Part shown: one piece after another, positions 57,831 through 64,000 of the stretch
How the letters are laid out: every line of letters starts with the position of its first letter
Position numbering within the stretch: position 1 is the first letter of the stretch
Assembly (NCBI RefSeq): GCF_008364825.1
Contig: NZ_VTTO01000003.1
Location: 124,001-188,000 of the forward strand
Length of the DNA: 64,000 nucleotides
Direction: 5' to 3'
From: Azospirillum sp. B21
GTDB lineage: Bacteria > Pseudomonadota > Alphaproteobacteria > Azospirillales > Azospirillaceae
Translations under genes and position numbers: made by a program
Notes under the pieces: generated by a model
Database searches by the model: none
What the model was told of the DNA's origin: nothing
What the model saw: the letters and a program-made list of their open reading frames with translations, nothing else

Positions 57831-59294
57831 ATGTCTCAAAAGCGCAATAATAGTGCTTGGGAGAAAGCGCTCGGTTACAAAACAGCAAGAATGGTGGGCA
57901 TAATGGATGGAAGCTTTACGCTTCGGCCGCATCTGATCGCGGACATCGCGACGGAAGCCGGCAATCTCGGCATCGAGATCGCGGACATCGCCGGCCACAT
58001 CGAGGATGTGAACGCCCGCGTCACCCACCAGTCGGAGGTCTTCACGCAGCTGAGGGACACCGGCGCCAAGATGTCGCGCAGCACGCAGCGCATCTCGGAA
58101 GCCTCGGCGGTCGCTCGGTCGGTGACGGAGCAGGCCCGGCAGGAGGTCGACAGCTCGCATGACCGGGTGCAGCAGTCGCTGTCCGACATTCATGCGCTGG
58201 TGTCCTCGGTGACGGGGATCGAGGGGCAGATCGCCGGGCTGCGCGACGCGCTGGACCGCGTCGGCAAGGTCGCCAAGGAGATCTTCACCATCGCCAAGCA
58301 GACCAACCTGCTGGCGCTGAACGCCACCATCGAGGCGGCGCGGGCCGGCGATGCCGGGCGCGGCTTCGCCGTGGTCGCCAACGAGGTGAAGTCGCTGTCC
58401 ACCAAGACCAGCGAAGCGACGACGGAGATCGACGCGACGCTGAAGTATCTCAACGAGCAGGCCCAGCGCCTGATGGTTGAAAGCGCCGCCAGCGCCGCCA
58501 AGGCCCGTGCGGTCAGCGAGGGCACGACCTCCATCGGCACGGTGATCGAGACGGTCGGCCGCGCCATGCGCGAACTGAACGGCGAGACTGACAAGATCGA
58601 CGCCGCCTCCGCCGAGATCGGCGCCAACTGCGGCGAGCTGGAGCACGAGATCGCCGATCTGGCCGCCGGCGTGAAGCTGTCCAGCGACAACCTCGCCCAG
58701 GCCCGCGACCGGGTGAACAATCTGGTGGGCATGAGCGAGCGGCTGATCGGCGTCACCGCGGAGCTGAACATCGAGACGGTCGACACGCCCTTCATCGCCG
58801 CGGTGAAGGACGCCGCCGCCAAGGTGTCCGCCGCCTTCGAAGAGGCGCTGGCCCGCGGCGACATCAGCGAGGCCGACCTGTTCGACCGCAACTATCAGCC
58901 GGTCGCCGGATCGGACCCCCGGCAGGTGATGACCCGCTTCACCCAGCTGTGCGACCGGCTGCTTCCCGGCATCCAGGAGCCGGTGCTGTCCGCCAACGGA
59001 CGGATCGTCTTCTGCGTGGCGGTGGACGACAACGGCTATCTGCCCACCCACAACCGGCAATTCAGCCAGCCGCAGGGTCGCGATCCGGTGTGGAACGCCG
59101 CCAACTGCCGCAACCGGCGGATCTTCAACGACCGCGTCGGTCTGGCCGCCGGCCGCAACACCAAGCCCTTCCTGCTGCAGACCTACCGCCGCGACATGGG
59201 TGGCGGGAAGTTCGCCCTGATGAAGGACGTTTCCGCGCCCGTCACGGTGCGCGGGCGCCATTGGGGCGGGCTGCGGCTGGCCTACAAGGTGTGA
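57831..59294 (+). CDS. Soluble methyl-accepting-type protein with C-terminal sensor domain
   Basis: 487 residues with no membrane helix. The signalling domain is in the N-terminal two thirds: coiled-coil helices from about 30, with the hairpin tip [42 protein letters not shown] near residues 160-200. The C-terminal about 130 residues form a sensor-like module, [34 protein letters not shown] ... [90 protein letters not shown]. This resembles a Cache-like fold placed after the signalling domain, the reverse of ordinary receptors. It probably senses a cytoplasmic ligand. ATG 57831 has a weak ribosome site; ATG 57903 is an alternative. Confidence 0.88.
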   Translation: MSQKRNNSAWEKALGYKTARMVGIMDGSFTLRPHLIADIATEAGNLGIEIADIAGHIEDVNARVTHQSEVFTQLRDTGAKMSRSTQRISEASAVARSVTEQARQEVDSSHDRVQQSLSDIHALVSSVTGIEGQIAGLRDALDRVGKVAKEIFTIAKQTNLLALNATIEAARAGDAGRGFAVVANEVKSLSTKTSEATTEIDATLKYLNEQAQRLMVESAASAAKARAVSEGTTSIGTVIETVGRAMRELNGETDKIDAASAEIGANCGELEHEIADLAAGVKLSSDNLAQARDRVNNLVGMSERLIGVTAELNIETVDTPFIAAVKDAAAKVSAAFEEALARGDISEADLFDRNYQPVAGSDPRQVMTRFTQLCDRLLPGIQEPVLSANGRIVFCVAVDDNGYLPTHNRQFSQPQGRDPVWNAANCRNRRIFNDRVGLAAGRNTKPFLLQTYRRDMGGGKFALMKDVSAPVTVRGRHWGGLRLAYKV

Positions 59295-59310
59295 GGAGCG
59301 TCCTGGAATT

Positions 59311-59416
59311 GCCCCCTCCCTAACCCTCCCCCACCTTACGGTGGGAGAGGGAACTCCGCCATCCTTGCACTTAGCCCCCTCTCCCGCGCAAGCGGGGGAG
59401 GGTTGGGGAGGGGGCA
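59311..59416. repeat. Paired inverted C/T-rich palindromic repeat, class A
   Basis: The left arm GCCCCCTCCCTAACCCTCCCCC-ACCTTACGGT-GGGAGAGGG and the right arm CCCCCTCTCCCGCGCAAGCGGGGGAGGGTTGGGGAGGGGGC enclose a spacer of about 27 bp. It is close in design to the copy at 30948-31055, which also follows a chemoreceptor gene. Confidence 0.85.
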
Positions 59417-59541
59417 GTCCCGCGTCAAGCTCCTCCCAAGGCTCCTACGGCACCACCATCGTGTACATGGCGGTGAATCGCGCTAAACTCGGCCGACAAA
59501 GGGGTTGAGATGGCGCGAACCGGCGCTCTGGAGGCGGGGGA

Positions 59542-60366
59542 ATGGGCTTCACGGTTACCTTCTGGGGCGTGCGCGGCACGATCCCCTGCCCGATGGCCTC
59601 GCATCTGGGCTTCGGCGGCAACACCTCCTGCGTCGAGGTGCGAGCCGGTAAGCAGTGCATCATCATCGACGCGGGAACCGGGCTGCGCGCGCTGGGGCGC
59701 AAACTGCTGGCCGAGGGAGTGAGCAGCGCCACGCTGCTGCTGAGCCACACGCATCTGGACCATATCAGCGGCTTCCCCTTCTTCGCGCCGGCCTACACCA
59801 AGGGCTTCAGCCTGCGGGTGATCTCCGGCCATCTCACCGGCAGCCCGGATATCGAATCGGTGATGGCCCGCCAGATGGAGCGTCCGCTGTTCCCGGTGCC
59901 GCTGCGCACGATGGGCGGCGACCTCAGCTTCCTGGAGGTGCCGCCCGGCCACAGCTTCAAGCTGGAGGGCGGGGTGCGCATCCACACCGCGGCGCTGAAC
60001 CACCCGGACGGCGCCACCGGCTACCGCATCGAGTATCAGGGCCGCTCGCTCGCCTATGTCACCGACACCGAACATGTGCCGGACCATCCCGACCGCAACA
60101 TCCTGAACCTGGTGGATGGGGTCGACCTGCTGCTCTACGATTCGACCTATACGGACGAGGAATGGGCTCAACGGGTCGGCTGGGGCCATTCCACCTGGAT
60201 GGAGGCGGTGCGGATCGCCCGCGCCGCCCATGTGAAGACGCTGGGCCTGTTCCACCACGATCCCGATCACGACGACGCCACCATGGAACGGATCGAAGCC
60301 GCGGCGAAGGCGGAGTTCCCCAACTGCTTCGCCGCGCGCGAGGGTACGACGATCTCCCTGGACTGA
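59542..60366 (+). CDS. MBL-fold metallohydrolase
   Basis: 274 residues. GGAGGCGGGGGA precedes ATG 59542. The metallo-beta-lactamase zinc motif is LLSHTHLDHISGFPFF (HxHxDH). Further ligands are in TAALNHPDGATGYRIEY, LAYVTDTEH and the final LGLFHHDPDHDD. The start TVTFWGVRGTIPCP......FGGNTSCVEV is typical of the PhnP/cAMP-phosphodiesterase-like branch. The substrate is unknown. It ends 13 bp before the permease gene, so the two are likely cotranscribed. Confidence 0.9.
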   Translation: MGFTVTFWGVRGTIPCPMASHLGFGGNTSCVEVRAGKQCIIIDAGTGLRALGRKLLAEGVSSATLLLSHTHLDHISGFPFFAPAYTKGFSLRVISGHLTGSPDIESVMARQMERPLFPVPLRTMGGDLSFLEVPPGHSFKLEGGVRIHTAALNHPDGATGYRIEYQGRSLAYVTDTEHVPDHPDRNILNLVDGVDLLLYDSTYTDEEWAQRVGWGHSTWMEAVRIARAAHVKTLGLFHHDPDHDDATMERIEAAAKAEFPNCFAAREGTTISLD

Positions 60367-60379
60367 TCCGCCCGAAAGA

Positions 60380-61615
60380 ATGACGACCACAATCCTGATC
60401 CTGTTCGGCGCCACCTATCTCGGCATGGCGCTGGGCCGCTTTCCCGGTCTCAGCATCGACCGCACCGGCATCGCGCTGGTCGCCGCCATCCTGCTGCTGG
60501 CGACCGGGGCGCTCGACACCGGCCAACTGGTGGCAGCGGTCGATTTCCCGACGATCTTCATCCTGCTCGGGCTGATGATCCTGTCGGCGCAATATGCCGG
60601 CAGCGGCTTCTACGACTGGTGCGCGCTGAAGGTGGCGCAGGCGGCGCGGTCGCCGGCGCGGCTGCTGGCGGTGATCGTGCTGGTCGCCGGCGGGCTGTCG
60701 GCGGTGCTGGCGAACGACGTGGTCGTCTTCGCCATGACGCCGATGCTGTGCCTGGGTCTGCTGGCGCGCAAGCTGGACCCGCGGCCCTACCTGATCGCGC
60801 TCGCCGGGGCCGCCAATGCCGGGTCGGCGGCGACGATGATCGGCAACCCGCAGAACATCCTGATCGGGCAGGTCGGGCATCTCGACTTCTGGCGCTTTCT
60901 GGCGGTGTGCGGCGGTCCGGCGCTGGCCGCCATGCTGATCGTCTATGTCACCGTCTGGCTGGTCTGGCGCGGCCGCTTCGGCGAGCCCGAGGGTGTGGGA
61001 GCGGGCAGAGAGGTGGCGCCGGTGCCGCTCGACCGCTGGCAGCTGGGCAAGGCGGTGGCGGCGACGCTGGCGCTGCTGGTGCTGTTCACCCGCGACATCC
61101 CGCAGGAACATTCCGTGCTGCTGGTGGCCGGCGTGATGATGGTCAGCCGGCGCATGGCCAGCCGCGACATGCTGGGCATGGTCGACTGGCACCTGCTGGT
61201 CCTGTTCGCGGCTCTGTTCGCCATCAATCATGCGCTGGGCCTGACCGGCATCCCGGCGGCGCTGGTCGGCGACCTCCAGGCGGCGGGATGGCTGCCCGAC
61301 CGGCTGGCGGTGATGGTGCCGCTGGCCTTGGCCGGCAGCAACAGCATCGGCAACGTGCCGGCGGTGATCCTGCTGCTGGCCGCCTGGCCGAACCCGCCGG
61401 AAGGGGCGCTTTACGGGCTGGCGCTGCTGTCGACGCTGGCCGGAAACCTGTTGCTGCCGGGTAGCCTCGCCAACATCATCGTGGCAGAGCGGGCGGCGGC
61501 GGCGGGCGTCCGGCTGGGTTTCGTCGAGCATGCCCGCTGCGGCGTGCCGATGGCGCTGCTGTCGATGGCGGTGGCGGCGGTCTGGCTGTGGGCCGGCGGC
61601 TGGATGGCCTTTTGA
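60380..61615 (+). CDS. SLC13/ArsB-NhaD-type anion permease
   Basis: 411 residues with 10-11 membrane helices. Ion-transporter superfamily marks: FPTIFILLGLMILSAQYAGSGFYDW, LSAVLANDVVVFAMTPML, the sodium/substrate loop ANAGSAATMIGNPQNILIGQ in the first half, and its symmetric partner LAGSNSIGNVPAVILLLAAWP near the end with LLLPGSLANIIVAERA. Dicarboxylates, sulfate or arsenite are possible substrates for the family; I cannot choose among them. Confidence 0.88.
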   Translation: MTTTILILFGATYLGMALGRFPGLSIDRTGIALVAAILLLATGALDTGQLVAAVDFPTIFILLGLMILSAQYAGSGFYDWCALKVAQAARSPARLLAVIVLVAGGLSAVLANDVVVFAMTPMLCLGLLARKLDPRPYLIALAGAANAGSAATMIGNPQNILIGQVGHLDFWRFLAVCGGPALAAMLIVYVTVWLVWRGRFGEPEGVGAGREVAPVPLDRWQLGKAVAATLALLVLFTRDIPQEHSVLLVAGVMMVSRRMASRDMLGMVDWHLLVLFAALFAINHALGLTGIPAALVGDLQAAGWLPDRLAVMVPLALAGSNSIGNVPAVILLLAAWPNPPEGALYGLALLSTLAGNLLLPGSLANIIVAERAAAAGVRLGFVEHARCGVPMALLSMAVAAVWLWAGGWMAF

Positions 61616-61748
61616 CCTGGAATCGCCCTTCGATCAGCGCTCCGCAATCAATGGAGGGTGATCATTTCGTGATTTCTCAGACTGCAAGCCTCTTCTTCGG
61701 TCCGCGACAATTGGGGTAATCTTTTCGCGCACCGGGGGAGGGCGCGCT

Positions 61749-62978
61749 GTGAGTTTGGTCGTCCAGTTCATGGAGTTCATCGAGAGCGCGCCGAACCAGT
61801 CGCTTCGCGCGCTGAGCGACCGCGTGCTGCGCAAATGCCGCGAGGTGACGGGGGCGGAGGCCGGAACGGTCTTCATGCTGCGCGGGCAGGGGCGGAGCAG
61901 GAATCTGGAGGCGGTCAGCGCCCAGAACGACGTGATCCGCGCCAAATCCGCACTATTCACGATGCCGGTGGACCAGACCTCCATCGTCGGCTATGTCGCG
62001 GCCACCGGCGAGACGCTGCTGCTCGACGATGCCTACGTGATTCCGGAGGGGCGGCCCTACCGCTTCAATCCCGCCTTCGACCAGCGCACCGGTTTCCGCA
62101 CCCGCTCGATCATGGCCTTTGCGCTGAAGGGGGCCCGCGACCGGCCCATCGGGGTGGTGCAGCTGATCAATCGCCGCCCGATGCCGGGGGAGGAGGGGCC
62201 GCCGACCTTCCTGCCCGACCATGAGCAGATGATCGCGCCGGTCAATCACATCGTCGGCCGTGCCCTGGAGCGGGCCGCGACGCTGGAACGGCTGACCGAG
62301 CGCAACCGCGCCCTGACCAGGGAGCGCCGCCGCGTCGCGGAACTGCAGGCGGAGACGGAGCGCGCCTTCATGGTGTCGGTCAACCTGCTGGCCCGCGCCG
62401 CCGAGGTGCATGACGAAGAGACCGGCAACCACATCCTGCGCGTCAACGAATATTCCCACGCGCTGGCCGGCTGGGCCGGCTGCAGCCGTGCCTTCTGCAC
62501 GGAAATCCGCTTTTCCGCCGCTCTGCACGATGTCGGCAAGATGAGCGTCGATCAGGCGGTCCTGCACAAGAAGGGCCGGCTCGACGAACGCGAACTGGCG
62601 GAGATGAAGCGCCATCCCGTATACGGCCACGACATCCTGATTGCGTCCGACCGGCTGAAAATGGCCGCCGAAATCGCGTTGTGCCATCACGAGCAGTGGG
62701 CCGGCACCGGTTATCCCCACGGGCTGAAGGGGGAGGAGATCCCGCTTGCCGCCCGCATCGTCGCCATCGCCGACTGCTACGACGCCCTGCGCAGCGCCCG
62801 TCCCTACAAGCCGTCCTTCAGCCATGAGAAGACGGTGGACATCCTGCTGAACGGAGACGACCGGCTGGATCCCAGGGTGCATTTCGATCCCCGCCTGCTC
62901 GCCCTGTTCGCCGCCCGCCATGCGGAATTCGATGCGATCTGGGAACGGCTGAAGGACCAGGAGAAGGTCGAGGCCTGA
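61749..62978 (+). CDS. GAF and HD-GYP domain protein, putative c-di-GMP phosphodiesterase
   Basis: 409 residues from GTG 61749. A GAF domain occupies about 10-175 (REVTGAEAGTVFMLRGQG ... GVVQLINRRP). A short coiled-coil linker follows (LTERNRALTRERRRVAELQAETERA), then an HD-GYP domain (about 205-400). The domain has the metal ligands HILRVNEYSHALA, FSAALHDVGKM and KRHPVYGHDIL, the diagnostic HHEQWAGTGYPHGLKGEEIPLAARIVAIADCYDAL, and RPYKPSFSHEKTVDIL. The H, HD and GYP residues are all present, so it is probably active against c-di-GMP. The GAF ligand is unknown. Confidence 0.93.
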   Translation: MSLVVQFMEFIESAPNQSLRALSDRVLRKCREVTGAEAGTVFMLRGQGRSRNLEAVSAQNDVIRAKSALFTMPVDQTSIVGYVAATGETLLLDDAYVIPEGRPYRFNPAFDQRTGFRTRSIMAFALKGARDRPIGVVQLINRRPMPGEEGPPTFLPDHEQMIAPVNHIVGRALERAATLERLTERNRALTRERRRVAELQAETERAFMVSVNLLARAAEVHDEETGNHILRVNEYSHALAGWAGCSRAFCTEIRFSAALHDVGKMSVDQAVLHKKGRLDERELAEMKRHPVYGHDILIASDRLKMAAEIALCHHEQWAGTGYPHGLKGEEIPLAARIVAIADCYDALRSARPYKPSFSHEKTVDILLNGDDRLDPRVHFDPRLLALFAARHAEFDAIWERLKDQEKVEA

Positions 62979-63020
62979 AGACGGGCGGAGGCGAAAGGCG
63001 GGCCATGACAGACACTCCCC

Positions 63021-63034
63021 TTGATCCGTATCAA
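63021..63034. promoter_or_regulatory. Perfect FNR/FixK-type box upstream of hypD
   Basis: TTGAT-CCGT-ATCAA is an exact match to the Crp/Fnr-family anaerobiosis consensus TTGAT-N4-ATCAA, centred 56 bp before the hypD ATG in a 105-bp intergenic gap. It suggests activation under low oxygen by an FNR, Anr or FixK homologue. Confidence 0.8.
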
Positions 63035-63083
63035 CGCAAACGGTCAGTGTTGCGGGTGAAATGGCGGAGCAGAGGGAGCGACC

Positions 63084-64000
63084 ATGAAGTACGTCGAAGA
63101 GTTCCGTGATCCGGTCCTTGCCCGCAACGTCGCCGCCGCCATCGCGCGGGAGGTGCGGGCCGACCGCTCCTACCATCTGATGGAGTTCTGCGGCGGGCAT
63201 ACCCATGCCATTTCCCGCTACGGCATCCCCGATCTTCTGCCCGCCAATGTCCGCATGATCCACGGGCCGGGCTGCCCGGTCTGCGTTCTGCCTGTGGGGC
63301 GGATCGACGATGCCATCGCGCTGGCCCGCCGGCCGGAGGTGACGCTGTGCACCTATGGCGACGTCATGCGCGTGCCCGGATCGGGACGGCTCAGCCTGTT
63401 GAAGGCCAAGGCGCAGGGAGCCGATGTCCGTATGGTGGTGTCGGCCGACGCCGCGGTGCGCATCGCCGCGGAGAATCCGGGCCGTCAGGTGGTGTTCCTC
63501 GCCATCGGGTTCGAGACGACGACCCCGCCCACCGCGCTGGCGGTGCGGGCCGCGGCGGTGCAGGGGCTGACCAACTTCTCCGTCTTCTGCAACCATGTGC
63601 TGACCCCCTCGGCCATCCAGGGCATCCTTTCGGGAACGGAGGAGGGGCTGTCGCTGGACGGCTTCGTCGGGCCGGCCCATGTGTCGGTCGTCATCGGCTC
63701 CGAAGCCTATGCCCCGGCCGCGGCGGAACATGGCAAGCCGGTGGTGATCTCCGGATTCGAGCCCCTCGACGTGCTGCAGTCGATCCTGATGCTGATCCGC
63801 CAGATCAACGACGGGCGGGCGGAGGTGGAGAACCAGTTCACCCGCGCCGTCACCGCCGACGGCAACCGCAAGGCCCAGGCGCTGGTGGCCGAAATCTTCG
63901 AGACGCGTCCGTCCTTCGAATGGCGCGGACTGGGCAGCATCCCCCACAGCGGGCTGAAGCTGCGCGAGGCCTATGCCGCCTTCGACGCCGAGCGGCGCTT
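63084..64000 (+). CDS. hypD: Hydrogenase maturation protein HypD (C-terminus beyond window)
   Basis: 305 codons are visible; the frame runs off the right edge. HypD is the iron-sulfur scaffold that, with HypC, assembles Fe(CN)2CO for [NiFe]-hydrogenases. Landmarks: MKYVEEFRDPVLARN, LMEFCGGHTHAISRYGI, IHGPGCPVCVLPVGRID, TYGDVMRVPGS, FLAIGFETTTPPTA and FCNHVLTP. GGAG precedes ATG 63084. No hypC is found directly upstream, although hypC normally precedes hypD; the gene before it is the HD-GYP gene. hypE would be expected next, outside the window. Confidence 0.95.
   Translation, partial: MKYVEEFRDPVLARNVAAAIAREVRADRSYHLMEFCGGHTHAISRYGIPDLLPANVRMIHGPGCPVCVLPVGRIDDAIALARRPEVTLCTYGDVMRVPGSGRLSLLKAKAQGADVRMVVSADAAVRIAAENPGRQVVFLAIGFETTTPPTALAVRAAAVQGLTNFSVFCNHVLTPSAIQGILSGTEEGLSLDGFVGPAHVSVVIGSEAYAPAAAEHGKPVVISGFEPLDVLQSILMLIRQINDGRAEVENQFTRAVTADGNRKAQALVAEIFETRPSFEWRGLGSIPHSGLKLREAYAAFDAERR

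Overview
The window is high-GC DNA with densely packed genes. It looks like a chromosomal segment of an alphaproteobacterium close to Azospirillum (Azospirillales/Rhodospirillales). The support is the zapA - 6S RNA - 5-FTHF cyclo-ligase order, yebC followed by ruvCAB and ybgC-tolQRAB-pal-cpoB-tilS-ftsH, tkt-gap with a class I (DhnA-type) aldolase next to thiE, many chemotaxis/c-di-GMP/two-component genes, and hydrogenase maturation at the right edge. Genus assignment is inference from gene order, not from a database search.

Layout. 1-6.5 kb: C4-dicarboxylate uptake, with the sensor/regulator pair dctS-dctR (minus strand, followed by a truncated second sensor) diverging from the TRAP transporter dctPQM. 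6.5-9.8 kb: a molybdopterin oxidoreductase, then a markedly AT-richer islet with one gene that has the C/H/D triad of YopT-type (C58) cysteine proteases. 9.9-16.9 kb: recJ, tRNA-Glu, dusA, thrC, an M16 peptidase and a GNAT acetyltransferase. 16.8-20.4 kb (minus): a three-gene envelope cluster (OmpA-like, MotA/TolQ-like, MotB-like with a long coiled coil). 20.4-28.5 kb: suhB, efp diverging from its modifying enzyme epmA, a FadL-type porin, a TSUP transporter, thiE, fructose-bisphosphate aldolase and small unknowns. 28.7-34.2 kb: an orphan HicB-like gene, a chemoreceptor, gap and tkt. 34.6-36.8 kb: zapA, 6S RNA, 5-FTHF cyclo-ligase and a YmdB-like phosphodiesterase. 36.9-50 kb: one long plus-strand run of yebC, ruvC, ruvA, ruvB, the complete Tol-Pal locus, tilS and ftsH. 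50-57.6 kb: an unknown 387-residue protein, fabI, a YihY-family membrane protein, DUF805, a CbpA-like DnaJ, a glycine-zipper lipoprotein, pdxH and a CDF efflux protein. 57.8-64 kb: a soluble chemoreceptor-like protein with a C-terminal sensor, an MBL-fold hydrolase, an anion permease, a GAF/HD-GYP protein and the start of hypD behind a perfect FNR/FixK box.

How the genes work together. DctS/DctR probably sense external dicarboxylates and switch on dctPQM; a perfect 7-bp inverted repeat lies just upstream of dctP. EpmA charges the conserved lysine of EF-P, encoded across a shared 392-bp divergent region. RuvC, RuvA and RuvB resolve Holliday junctions, while TolQRAB-Pal-CpoB keeps the outer membrane tethered during division. 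Several intergenic regions carry paired inverted C/T-rich palindromic repeats. One such element has been read through in frame and joins RuvC to a DUF559-type nuclease domain.

Best candidates for something new: the RuvC-DUF559 fusion; the YopT-like protease islet; the OmpA/MotA/MotB-coiled-coil cluster; the soluble receptor with reversed domain order; and the 17-bp inverted repeat between efp and epmA.
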